From Treponema sp. (GTDB lineage Bacteria > Spirochaetota > Spirochaetia > Treponematales > Treponemataceae), in the NCBI GenBank assembly GCA_017550685.1, contig JAFZOJ010000134.1:1-64000 (forward strand): DNA of 64,000 bases, in the 5' to 3' direction. Below are positions 22,819-31,512 of this stretch, in pieces. The position numbers were made by a program, and so were the translations under genes. The stretch's first letter is position 1; every line of letters begins with the position of its first letter. Below the pieces are notes generated by a model. The model was not told where the DNA came from. It saw only the letters and a list, made by a program, of their open reading frames with translations, and made no database searches.

Positions 22819-22837
22819 ACCGGGAGAAAGGATTCAG

Positions 22838-24640
22838 ATGGCAGGATATATTGCACAGGAAACAATAGATGCAATTCACAATACCACAGATATAATCTCT
22901 GTAATCGGGGACTATACAAGACTCAAAATGAGGTCTTCCAACGATTACTGGGGCTGCTGTCCTTTCCACGGAGAAAAAACTCCTTCCTTCCACGTAGACA
23001 GTGAAAAAAAGTTTTATCATTGTTTTGGCTGCAATGCCTCGGGCGACGTAATCAAATTCATCATGGAAATGGAAAAGCTTTCTTATGTAGAAGCAATAGA
23101 AACCCTGGCAAAAAAGTCAGGCATTCCAATCAGATACAAAGACGGCGGCCCGGATAATTTTGTAAAAGACGATACTGCAGAAAAAAACATAGAGCTTTAC
23201 GAAAGGGTAGCCTCAACCTTTCATTATTTCCTTACAGAAACCGACCAGGGCAAAAAGGCGCTGGAATACGTAACAAAACGAGGCCTTACACCCGAAACAA
23301 TCAAAAAATTCCGTCTTGGCTATGCACCTGCCGACAGAAAATGGCTTTTTAAATTCCTTACATCCAAAAACTTTAGTCCGGAATATCTTGCAAAAACAGG
23401 ACTTTTCAGCCAGAAATTTCCTGAATATTCATTTTTTTCTGACAGACTCATGTTTCCGATCTTTAACCGCAAGGGACAGGTCGTAGCATTCGGCGGACGC
23501 GTAATACCTCCTGCAGACGAATCACAGAGAAAATATGTAAACTCCGGCGACCTGCCACAATTCAAAAAAAGGGAAACCCTTTTTGGATTCAGTCTTGCCC
23601 GCAATTCCATCCGCGAAAAAAAATCCATTATTTTCTGCGAAGGAAACATGGATGTAATTGCATATCATCAGTGCGGACTTGATTATGCTGTAGCCACCCT
23701 TGGAACAGCCCTTACCGAAGAACACATCAAAATGATTTCGGGATTTGTTGCAGGCGGTACGGTATTCCTGTCATTTGACTCAGACGGAGCCGGTCAGGAA
23801 GCCACCTGGAAGGCAATAAAGCTGTGCCGCGAGCATGATCTTACGGTAAAAGTTATCCAGCTAAAAGGCGGAAAAGACCCTGCCGAAATTATGCTCAAAC
23901 TGGGCAAAGAATACTTGACGGCCCAGGTTAATAACGCTATATTAGATAGTGATTATCTTTTGAATAAAGTAGGGAAAAAATACCCTGTTGACACTCCTGA
24001 AGGTAAAACCCGGGCAGCTCTTGAGTATTTTGACTACGTAGATGCATTAAAATCTGACATTCAGAAGGAATCATGCCTTGAGCAATTAGCTCAAGTCTTT
24101 AATCTGAAACCGGAGGCTGTAAGAAGGGACTACTTAAATCGTAATCAAGCCCGTGAGCGTATATCTATCCGGCAAAATAATAATAGTCAGAATGAGACGC
24201 AAATAAACCTTGACGCAGAGTTAAGGGGATTAATTGCCATAACAGCCGATTTAGACCAATTCAAAGTATTACGTTCCAGTGTTAGTGAAGAAGATTTTAA
24301 GAACCCTGATGCACAAAGGTTATTCAGAATTTATGAAGATTGTTTTCAGAAGGGAGCGTTATCAATACCTGACATTATCGAAAGTTGCAATGGAACCGGA
24401 TTTGTTCAATACATAACCCAGGCCCTGTCGTTAAAAGTTTATCGAAAGGAAGATTGCGGTACCTATATACAGGATACAATAAAGTTCATTAAAAGAAACA
24501 AAATAGATGAACAGCGCAAGGCCATTATCCAGCGGATACGCGACTTTGTTATTGTTACAGATGATGACAGAATTCAAATGAATAATCTTCTTACTCAAAA
24601 AATGGAGCTTGACAAGCAGGCTCAATTATTATCAAAGTAG
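22838..24640 (+). CDS. dnaG: DNA primase
   Basis: The 600-residue protein has the N-terminal CHC2 zinc-binding domain (CPFHGEKTPSFHV to FHCFGC-type YHCFGC, residues 39-65), the RNA-polymerase core with RLMFPIFNRKGQVVAFGGR (about 205) and a TOPRIM domain with FCEGNMDVIAYHQ and the FDSDGAGQEA metal-binding motif (about 310). The C-terminal helicase-interaction region is less conserved. It makes the RNA primers for replication. It is followed, with no gap, by rpoD, the classic macromolecular-synthesis order. Confidence 0.96.
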   Translation: MAGYIAQETIDAIHNTTDIISVIGDYTRLKMRSSNDYWGCCPFHGEKTPSFHVDSEKKFYHCFGCNASGDVIKFIMEMEKLSYVEAIETLAKKSGIPIRYKDGGPDNFVKDDTAEKNIELYERVASTFHYFLTETDQGKKALEYVTKRGLTPETIKKFRLGYAPADRKWLFKFLTSKNFSPEYLAKTGLFSQKFPEYSFFSDRLMFPIFNRKGQVVAFGGRVIPPADESQRKYVNSGDLPQFKKRETLFGFSLARNSIREKKSIIFCEGNMDVIAYHQCGLDYAVATLGTALTEEHIKMISGFVAGGTVFLSFDSDGAGQEATWKAIKLCREHDLTVKVIQLKGGKDPAEIMLKLGKEYLTAQVNNAILDSDYLLNKVGKKYPVDTPEGKTRAALEYFDYVDALKSDIQKESCLEQLAQVFNLKPEAVRRDYLNRNQARERISIRQNNNSQNETQINLDAELRGLIAITADLDQFKVLRSSVSEEDFKNPDAQRLFRIYEDCFQKGALSIPDIIESCNGTGFVQYITQALSLKVYRKEDCGTYIQDTIKFIKRNKIDEQRKAIIQRIRDFVIVTDDDRIQMNNLLTQKMELDKQAQLLSK

Positions 24641-24652
24641 GTGAAAAATCTT

Positions 24653-26515
24653 ATGGAAGAAATAAGCAATAATACTGCTGTTAAAAAACTTCTGGATTTT
24701 GCAAAAGACAAGCCTTTTGTAACATGGGATGAAGCAACCGATATTCTGGGACAGGATTTCGTTAATTCTCCCGAAATGGAAAATGTACTTAAATACTTAA
24801 GCGATAAAAATATACAGCTCGAAGAACCTGATATTATTTCCGGTGATGATTCTGATGACGTTATTCCTGAACCACAGGATGATGACGTAGAGGTTTCTGA
24901 TGACGAAGACGACATCATGCTTGAACAGGATGATGATGAAGATTCTGACCAGAACAATGATGAAATCAAGGAAATTGAAAAACTTGAAAAAAATCTTGAA
25001 AACCCTAAATCAAGACTCGTAAACAGCGACAAGGATTCCAGTGTTGATGATCCAATCCGCCTTTATCTTCGCGAAATTGGTAAGGAAAATCTTCTTACTG
25101 CAGAACAGGAAGTTGAACTTTCAAAGCAGATGGAAGACGGAAACAACATCATTAAGGATGTTATCAAAGGGTCTGGCATAATGATTCCGGAATTCTTTGC
25201 CATTGCACAAAAAGCATTTACAAGAATTGATCTTCACGAACCTGGAAAAACCCGTAAGGAACTCAACGAAGAAATGGCAGACAAGCGCCGTCTTAAGAGT
25301 GCCTACGGTGAACACATCAAGCCAGTTCTTCCGGAAATGAAGCAGTATATTGCACTCAAAAAACAGCTTTTCGAAGCAGAGCAGTCAAGCGTAATTTTTG
25401 AAAATGACCAGCTGGTTGCACTCAGAAAAAAGATTATTCCTGAGCTCCGCAAAATTGACATTCAGACAGAAGAGCTTGACAAGTTTACACAGAAATATCG
25501 TGAAGCAATCATCCGTATAGAAGATTATCACCAGAAGCAGGAAAAGAAGATGAAAGAGCTCCGCATCTCTAATCCTTCTGAACTGCGTCGTCTTGGTAAA
25601 AAGATTTCAATCCGTTCCCAGGCAGTTAAGCTCGAAGAAGAACTTAACATGAGTGCTGACGAAATCCGCGAAATCTATACTCAGATTCAGAAAATTGACA
25701 GAAAGCTCCACAAGCTGGAATACGATTACGAAAACAACGTAGAAGACATTATCAAAATGGCAAAGGAAATTGAAAACGGCCGTGATAAGATGGAAAAAGC
25801 TAAAAACCGCCTTATCAATGCAAACCTCCGTCTTGTTGTTTCAATTGCCAAAAAATATACAAACCGCGGACTTCACTTTTTTGACCTTGTACAGGAAGGA
25901 AACATCGGTCTTATCAAGGCTGTAGAAAAGTTTGAATACCGCAAGGGCTTTAAGTTTTCTACATATGCTACCTGGTGGATTCGTCAGGCAATTACACGTT
26001 CAATTTCTGACCAGGCACGTACAATCCGAGTTCCTGTACATATGATTGAACAGATAAACAAGGTTGTACGCGAAAGCCGTCAGCTTATGCAAAAGCTTGG
26101 CCGTGAACCTACAGATGACGAAATTGCACAGCAGCTTGGATGGCCGCTCAGCCGTGTAAAGCAGGTAAAGAATGTAGCACGCGAACCAATTTCTCTGGAA
26201 ACACCAATCGGAGAAGAAGAAGATTCATTGCTCGGAGACTTTATCGAAGACAAGGAAGTTGAAAATCCGGCTTCTCAGACTGCCTTTACAATGCTTCAGG
26301 AGCAGCTTAGAAGCGTACTTGGAACTCTGCCACCGCGTGAACAGGAAGTTCTTAAGATGCGTTTTGGTCTTGAAGACGGTTATTCACTTACTCTCGAAGA
26401 GGTTGGTCTTTACTTTGATGTAACCCGTGAACGTATCCGACAGATCGAAGCCAAAGCCTTGCGTCGTCTACGTCACCCGCGCCGTGCAAACGGTTTAAGA
26501 GATTACATGGAATAA
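24653..26515 (+). CDS. rpoD: Primary RNA polymerase sigma factor (sigma-70)
   Basis: The ATG at 24653 has AGGTGA eight bases upstream; a GTG at 24641 abuts the dnaG stop and is less likely. The 620-residue protein has region 1.1, then a long acidic stretch (residues about 70-110), region 1.2 ([18 protein letters not shown]), a non-conserved insert, region 2 ([18 protein letters not shown] and [13 protein letters not shown]), region 3 and region 4.2 ([19 protein letters not shown]). All parts of a housekeeping sigma are present. It matches the many TTGACA/TATAAT promoters seen in the window. Confidence 0.97.
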   Translation: MEEISNNTAVKKLLDFAKDKPFVTWDEATDILGQDFVNSPEMENVLKYLSDKNIQLEEPDIISGDDSDDVIPEPQDDDVEVSDDEDDIMLEQDDDEDSDQNNDEIKEIEKLEKNLENPKSRLVNSDKDSSVDDPIRLYLREIGKENLLTAEQEVELSKQMEDGNNIIKDVIKGSGIMIPEFFAIAQKAFTRIDLHEPGKTRKELNEEMADKRRLKSAYGEHIKPVLPEMKQYIALKKQLFEAEQSSVIFENDQLVALRKKIIPELRKIDIQTEELDKFTQKYREAIIRIEDYHQKQEKKMKELRISNPSELRRLGKKISIRSQAVKLEEELNMSADEIREIYTQIQKIDRKLHKLEYDYENNVEDIIKMAKEIENGRDKMEKAKNRLINANLRLVVSIAKKYTNRGLHFFDLVQEGNIGLIKAVEKFEYRKGFKFSTYATWWIRQAITRSISDQARTIRVPVHMIEQINKVVRESRQLMQKLGREPTDDEIAQQLGWPLSRVKQVKNVAREPISLETPIGEEEDSLLGDFIEDKEVENPASQTAFTMLQEQLRSVLGTLPPREQEVLKMRFGLEDGYSLTLEEVGLYFDVTRERIRQIEAKALRRLRHPRRANGLRDYME

Positions 26516-26531
26516 AATATTTTATTCTAGA

Positions 26532-26614
26532 ATCTTCGTCTGGGGCGGAGTACAAAAAGGCCGACGAAAGGTTTCTCCAGCTTGAGGAGGTCTTTTTGTA
26601 CGGGAGCCCAAGAT
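26532..26614 (+). ncRNA. Structured region after rpoD with two competing hairpins
   Basis: Two pairings share sequence. In one, TTCGTC (26535-26540) and GGC pair with GCC and GACGAA (26560-26568). In the other, GTACAAAAAGGCC (26550-26562) pairs with GGTCTTTTTGTAC (26589-26601), almost perfectly over 13 bp. An outer stem ATCT..TGGG with CCCA..AGAT closes the whole. It matches no RNA family I know. It may be a terminator of rpoD that can be switched, or an independent RNA. Confidence 0.4.
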
Positions 26615-26681
26615 AATTGATATATAGACTAAAAAATCTATTTTATATATAATTATTTGATATTTTATTTGAGGGAATCTA

Positions 26682-27620
26682 ATGGCAACAACAGACATTT
26701 TTGAAAAATTAAAGAAATTACAGACTATTCTTGTAAAAAAATATGATCTTGAAAAGAAAATTCAGGATGCACCAAAGCAACTCAGTTCTCAGGAAGAGCT
26801 CCTTGCCCGAATGAAGAAGGAATTCATCGAAAAAAATGAAGAATATGAGACTGTAAAGTCAAATGTACTTAAGCTTAAGTTTGATCTGGAAGAAGCCGTT
26901 AAGTCCCGCGAAAACGGTGAAAAGGGTATGGATAACATCCAGACTCACAGAGAATACGAAGCTCTCGAAAAACAGATTTCTGAAGCTACAGAACGCGAAA
27001 ACGAGATCCGCAAGGAACTTCAGAAAGAAGAAAAATCTCTTGAAGAAATTAAAGATACACTCAAAATAAACGAAGACATGATTTCTTCTCAGGAATCAGA
27101 ACTTACTTCATCAAAAGCAACACTCAATAAAGAGCTTGACGGTTACAACAGCGAACTCAACAGCCTTAAAAAGAGCGAAGATAAAATTACTCCGGACCTG
27201 GATCAGGAAATCCTGTTCAAGTTCCAGAGAATCATTCAGCGCAACTCAGAAGGTATTGTTGCCGTAAGAAACGGTGTTTGTACAGGTTGTCACATGATTC
27301 TTCCTGCACAGTTTGCAAACGTTGTACGCGATGGAGAAAACATTAATTTCTGTCCATACTGCAGCCGCATTCTTTTCTACGAAGATACAGGCGACGAAGA
27401 AGTTTACGATTCATACTTTAATCTTGACGAAGCCGGAAGCCTTGCAGACCTTGATGACGAATTCTCTGATGAAGAAGGCTTTGACGAAGAAGAAAGAGAA
27501 GAAAAGCTCTACGACGAAGCTGACGAAGAGATGGAAAACGATGAGGATACTGATGAAGATGCAGATGATGAAGAAGATCAGGACGCCTCAGAAGAAGATG
27601 AAGAAGACGAAGAAGAGTAA
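26682..27620 (+). CDS. Coiled-coil zinc-ribbon protein (CT398-like) with acidic tail
   Basis: The 312-residue protein starts with about 170 residues of coiled coil (EKKIQDAPKQLSSQEELLAR and similar heptads), then a C4 zinc ribbon (CTGCHMILP to CPYCSRILF, residues about 205-232). This layout is the CT398/YacP-neighbour family also seen in Chlamydia and spirochaetes, linked to RNA polymerase or flagellar/secretion regulation. The last 75 residues are almost entirely aspartate and glutamate. It lies immediately before rnpB. The family's role is not settled. Confidence 0.78.
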   Translation: MATTDIFEKLKKLQTILVKKYDLEKKIQDAPKQLSSQEELLARMKKEFIEKNEEYETVKSNVLKLKFDLEEAVKSRENGEKGMDNIQTHREYEALEKQISEATERENEIRKELQKEEKSLEEIKDTLKINEDMISSQESELTSSKATLNKELDGYNSELNSLKKSEDKITPDLDQEILFKFQRIIQRNSEGIVAVRNGVCTGCHMILPAQFANVVRDGENINFCPYCSRILFYEDTGDEEVYDSYFNLDEAGSLADLDDEFSDEEGFDEEEREEKLYDEADEEMENDEDTDEDADDEEDQDASEEDEEDEEE

Positions 27621-27631
27621 TCTTTTAATTC

Positions 27632-28025
27632 GGAACAAACGGGATATAACCGCGTAATTATATCCTGATGATAAGATATAGTTATGAGCGAAAGTCCGGG
27701 CTCCTTCGGAAAAAATGCCGGATAAGAACCGGGCACTTTCTGGCAGCTGCATAATTTCTTGCATAGCCCAGAACAGTGACAGATAGTGCAGCAGAAAGTA
27801 AACCGCCTGGAAACAGGTAAGGGTGAAAGGGTGGTGTAAGAGACCACCGGTTATCTGGTAACAGATAATGCGGGCAAACCTCATTTGGAGCAAGGCCGAG
27901 CAGCAGTTTGTTATTCCGAGCTTATACTGCGGGTAGGCCGCTTGAGACTTATGGCGACATAAGGTTCAGATAGATGGTTATTGGAGAAATCCAGACAGAA
28001 CCCGGCTTATTGTCCCGTTTGTTTT
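27632..28025 (+). ncRNA. rnpB: RNase P RNA, type A
   Basis: The ends pair as P1: AACAAACGGGA (27634-27644) with TCCCGTTTGTT (28013-28023). Inside are the conserved blocks GAAAGTCCGGGC, GGTAAGGGTGAAAGGGTGG with GTAAGAGACCACC, and near the 3' end ACAGAACCCGGCTTAT. The first conserved block reads GAGCGAAAGTCC, one base longer than the usual GAGGAAAGTCC. The RNA is the catalytic part of RNase P, which trims tRNA 5' leaders. Exact ends are estimated from P1. Confidence 0.9.
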
Positions 28026-28037
28026 GTTTTGAACAAA

Positions 28038-28988
28038 ATGAAAAGAAAAAGAGAAGAAAACCCTAATTTTGCCAAAAGAAAAAATCATATACTCCGAAAC
28101 TTTCTTATAATTTTTGGAATTCTTGTCTTTACAACGGCCATTGTTTTACTTTGCATTTCTCTAATCCGTAACTTTAATAAAAACCGAATCACAATCAAGA
28201 CAATTAAGAAAAGCTGGACCGAATACGATTATGCAAGCGTATACGAACAGGGTAAGCTTTTTCTTCAGGATAAACCCTACAATAACACAGCACTTACTTA
28301 TTACGGCTATGCCTGTTTTTATCTTGCAGTTTCGCAGAACGATACCTTTAAGGCCCAGGAATACCTTGACGAAAGCATTAACAACCTGAGGCTTGCAATG
28401 TATGACGCAAGGGCTTCTCTTTTGCCGCAGCTGCAGTATATGCTTGGCAAGGCATACTTTTATAAAAATACAATTACAACCTATTATTATGCAGATCTTG
28501 CCATTAAATATCTTAATCTTGCAAAACAGAACGGCTATGTGGCAGATGATATTTCTGAATATCTTGGCATGTCTTATGCTTCTCTTGGAAAAACCTACGA
28601 AAGCATTTCTGCCTTTACAGAAGCACTTATCGTGCGCGAATCAGACTCGCTTTTACTTTCAATTGCAGAGCAGTATTATAAGGCCGGGGAAATAAATGCT
28701 TCCATGCAGTATCTTTATCGCATCATAAACAACAGCACCAACGACGAAATCATCCTTAAAAGCCACCTGCTTTTGGGCAGTATTTATACCGACAGCGATG
28801 AATTTGACAAGGCTATGGATGAATATAATTATGTGCTTTCTAAGGATGAAAATTCGGCAGATGCACATTTTGGAATTGGTTTGATATACGAAAAGCAGCA
28901 TAATCTGGTTGCAGCACGCGCAGAATGGCGAAAAGTAAGGAAAATTCAACCAAATCATGCAGGAGTTTTGAAAAAATTATCAGAATAA
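28038..28988 (+). CDS. Membrane-anchored TPR protein
   Basis: The ATG at 28038 is chosen because the upstream in-frame ATG lies inside rnpB. The 316-residue protein has a basic start (KRKREENPNFAKRKNH), one membrane segment (about residues 22-43) and then a soluble part with six or so TPR repeats, for example ADAHFGIGLIYEKQHNLVAA near the end. It is probably a scaffold on the outer face of the inner membrane. It lies upstream of mreB, but the mreB promoter separates them. Confidence 0.75.
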   Translation: MKRKREENPNFAKRKNHILRNFLIIFGILVFTTAIVLLCISLIRNFNKNRITIKTIKKSWTEYDYASVYEQGKLFLQDKPYNNTALTYYGYACFYLAVSQNDTFKAQEYLDESINNLRLAMYDARASLLPQLQYMLGKAYFYKNTITTYYYADLAIKYLNLAKQNGYVADDISEYLGMSYASLGKTYESISAFTEALIVRESDSLLLSIAEQYYKAGEINASMQYLYRIINNSTNDEIILKSHLLLGSIYTDSDEFDKAMDEYNYVLSKDENSADAHFGIGLIYEKQHNLVAARAEWRKVRKIQPNHAGVLKKLSE

Positions 28989-29014
28989 TGTTTATTATTT
29001 ATAAAAATAGTTGT

Positions 29015-29047
29015 ATAATATAATATCGCAAAAAATCATGGGAGGAA
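29015..29047 (+). promoter_or_regulatory. Promoter and ribosome binding site of mreB
   Basis: Two overlapping TATAAT boxes (29015-29020 and 29020-29025) follow an AT-rich stretch without a good -35. GGAGGA lies at 29041-29046 before the ATG at 29052. This is the likely main promoter of the shape operon. Confidence 0.5.
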
Positions 29048-29051
29048 TTAT

Positions 29052-30089
29052 ATGGGATTTTTTGACAGGTTTTCTACAGATATAGGTATTGACCTTGGAA
29101 CTTGTAATACCCTCATATACGTAAAAGACAAAGGTATGGTCGTTGATGAACCGTCGGTTATCGCCGTTGAGCGCGGAACCAAAAAAACGGTAGCAGTTGG
29201 TTCAGAAGCAAAACGAATGCTTGACCGTACACCTGGAAATATTATTGCAATCAGACCGCTTGCTGATGGTGTTATTGCCGACATTGACAGCACGGAAAAA
29301 ATGATAAAATACTTTATTCAAAAGATTATCCCGCGTCATCAGCTTTTCAAATCAATCCGAATGAAAATTGGTATTCCTTCCTGTGTAACAGATGTTGAAC
29401 GACGCGCACTTATTGAGGCAGCCTTAAAATCAGGTGCAAAGCAGGTAGAAGTTATTCCTGAATCTCTTGCAGCTGCAATTGGTGCCAAGATTCCTATTTA
29501 TGAACCGGCCGGACACATGGTTTGCGATATTGGTGGTGGTACTACAGAAGTTTCCGTTATTTCTTTGGGAGGCATGGTAGTTACTCACTCAATCCGTATT
29601 GGCGGAGACAAGTTTGACGAAGCTATTGTTAAGCATGTACGCAGTGTTCACAACCTTATAATCGGTCAGCCTGCTGCAGAGCATCTTAAAATCCAGATTG
29701 GTAATGCTGCACCGGAAAAGACAATCGAAAAAATGGAGCTTAAGGGAACAGACGCCATTACAGGTCTTCCACGCCGTCTCGAAATAGACAGTGTAGAAGT
29801 TCGCGAAGCTCTCAAAGATCCTGTAAACAAGATTGTAGATGAAATTAAGATAGTACTTTCAGAAACTCCTCCGGAGCTTGCTTCAGATATTATTGAACGC
29901 GGTATTGTAATGACAGGCGGTGGTTCAATGCTGCGCGAACTTCCAAGATTAATTTCTAAGGAAACAGGTGTACCTGTAATTCTCGTAGAAAAGCCTCTTG
30001 AATGTGTAGCACTCGGAGCAGGAGAAGCCTTCAATCTGTTTAAGAATATGTCTTCTGAACGTTCTGTATACGAAAGCTTAAACGACTAA
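29052..30089 (+). CDS. mreB: Rod-shape determining actin homologue MreB
   Basis: The 345-residue protein has the actin-fold nucleotide motifs: phosphate 1 in IGIDLGTCNTLIYVKD (residue 12 on), phosphate 2 in MVCDIGGGTTEVSVISLGG (about 155) and the adenosine motif GIVMTGGGSMLRELP (about 285). MreB filaments guide the cell-wall elongation machinery under the membrane. It opens a five-gene operon, mreB-mreC-mreD-mrdA-rodA. Its length is that of all bacterial MreB. Confidence 0.97.
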   Translation: MGFFDRFSTDIGIDLGTCNTLIYVKDKGMVVDEPSVIAVERGTKKTVAVGSEAKRMLDRTPGNIIAIRPLADGVIADIDSTEKMIKYFIQKIIPRHQLFKSIRMKIGIPSCVTDVERRALIEAALKSGAKQVEVIPESLAAAIGAKIPIYEPAGHMVCDIGGGTTEVSVISLGGMVVTHSIRIGGDKFDEAIVKHVRSVHNLIIGQPAAEHLKIQIGNAAPEKTIEKMELKGTDAITGLPRRLEIDSVEVREALKDPVNKIVDEIKIVLSETPPELASDIIERGIVMTGGGSMLRELPRLISKETGVPVILVEKPLECVALGAGEAFNLFKNMSSERSVYESLND

Positions 30090-30117
30090 GTATTACTAGT
30101 TAAGAAAAGGTCTTAAT

Positions 30118-30987
30118 ATGTCTGAAAAAAAGAACGCTTTCCGTTTCAGATTCCCGGAATTTCTTCTCATAGGACTTTTGCTGGTCTCTAATATTGTTTT
30201 AAATTTCAGTTCAGGCGGATTCATTCTGGACGTTAAGAAAATCGGGTTTTCAGTTTTTTCTACCGTAGAAAAAGGCGTGCACTTTGTAGTTAAGGGTGTG
30301 ACAGATTCTTTCAATGCGGTGGCAGAACTTAAAAAGCTTAAAAAGGAATACAACACTCTTGTAATTAAGCTTGAAAACTACGAAAAGATGCAGCGTACAA
30401 ATGCAGATATCCGTAAGGAAAACGAAAGACTCAGGGAACAGCTTAATTTTTCAATCTCAATGGATGAAAAAAATTATCCGGCCCAGATTATTGCCCGCGA
30501 CCTTGATGATGTTTATGCATATCTGACAATTGATAAGGGAAGCGTTAACGGCATAAAGAAAAACATGCCTGTCGTAGCATTCCAGAATGGTAACACAGGA
30601 CTTGTTGGCAAGGTTGTAAGGGTTGGTTCCTTTACAAGCCAGATAATGCCTGTATATAACTTAAACTATATGGTTTCGGCCCGAGTACAAAACCTGCGTG
30701 ACCTTGGTCTTGTAAACGGTAACGGTAACCAGGACAAACCTCTTGTTTTTCAGCATATAAGAAAAAAGGTAAAGGATGAACTTTCAATCGGAGACATCAT
30801 CGTAACCTCCGGAGAAAATGACAATTACCTTAAGGATATTCCAATCGGTACTATTTCAAAAATAGAAAGCCCTGTATACGATTCCTCCCTGGATATAGAG
30901 CTTATTCCTATTATTGACTTTGCGCGCCTGGAAAACGTAATTGTTGTTAATCAAAAGCAGTTGAATGACAGGAAGGGAGAAAACTAA
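30118..30987 (+). CDS. mreC: Rod-shape determining protein MreC
   Basis: The 289-residue protein has a short basic N-terminus, one membrane helix (about residues 12-31), a coiled coil (KLKKEYNTLVIKLENYEKMQ) and the MreC beta-domain beginning YPAQIIARDLDDVYAYLTID, with DKGSVNGIKKNMPVV. It links cytoplasmic MreB to periplasmic PBP2. It is 28 bases after mreB and one base before mreD. Confidence 0.93.
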   Translation: MSEKKNAFRFRFPEFLLIGLLLVSNIVLNFSSGGFILDVKKIGFSVFSTVEKGVHFVVKGVTDSFNAVAELKKLKKEYNTLVIKLENYEKMQRTNADIRKENERLREQLNFSISMDEKNYPAQIIARDLDDVYAYLTIDKGSVNGIKKNMPVVAFQNGNTGLVGKVVRVGSFTSQIMPVYNLNYMVSARVQNLRDLGLVNGNGNQDKPLVFQHIRKKVKDELSIGDIIVTSGENDNYLKDIPIGTISKIESPVYDSSLDIELIPIIDFARLENVIVVNQKQLNDRKGEN

Positions 30988-31512
30988 ATGGTAAGATCAC
31001 TTCTTGTAAGCACATTGATTATTTTCTCCTGCGTAATAATTGAGTCTTCAATTTTGTCCAACATTTCGTTCCTGCTGGTTGTCCCGGACCTTGTACTTAT
31101 CTGCTGTATTTATTTTTCACTTTTAAACGGCAAGCTTTACGGCGAAATTTCGGGCTTTATTTCCGGACTGTTCCTGGATTTTATTACGGGTGTACCATAC
31201 GGACTCAATTGTATTTACAGAACAATCACCGGTTATCTGTTCGGATTATTTTCAGATACAATAATTATTTCGGGTATTGTCATTCCGGTTTTCTCGGTAG
31301 GTATAGGAACCCTTTCTAAAAAACTATTGATATTCTTGATTTCTCTTGTATTTCCTAAGCTTTCGCTTAATGTATACGGAATTATTTCCAGGGAATTTCT
31401 TTTTGAATTGTGTGCAAATATAATACTGGCACCGATTATATTTAAATTTCTTTCGTTCTTTAAGCAGCAGCTATCCATAAGGGATACCAAGGATATGATT
31501 GACAATGATTGA
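30988..31512 (+). CDS. mreD: Rod-shape determining protein MreD
   Basis: The 174-residue protein has five or six membrane segments and the family pattern VPDLVLICCIYFSLLNGKLYGEISGFISGLFLDF near residues 34-65. Its position between mreC and mrdA supports the call. It is an integral membrane partner of MreC. Its stop overlaps the start of mrdA. Confidence 0.88.
   Translation: MVRSLLVSTLIIFSCVIIESSILSNISFLLVVPDLVLICCIYFSLLNGKLYGEISGFISGLFLDFITGVPYGLNCIYRTITGYLFGLFSDTIIISGIVIPVFSVGIGTLSKKLLIFLISLVFPKLSLNVYGIISREFLFELCANIILAPIIFKFLSFFKQQLSIRDTKDMIDND

Noticed and set aside
26532..26614. 6S or 4.5S RNA
   Set aside because: Too short for 6S and lacks the GGAAGCAG-type SRP loop; left as an unknown structured region.
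27981..28037. Longer start for the TPR protein
   Set aside because: It would lie inside the 3' end of RNase P RNA, including P1.
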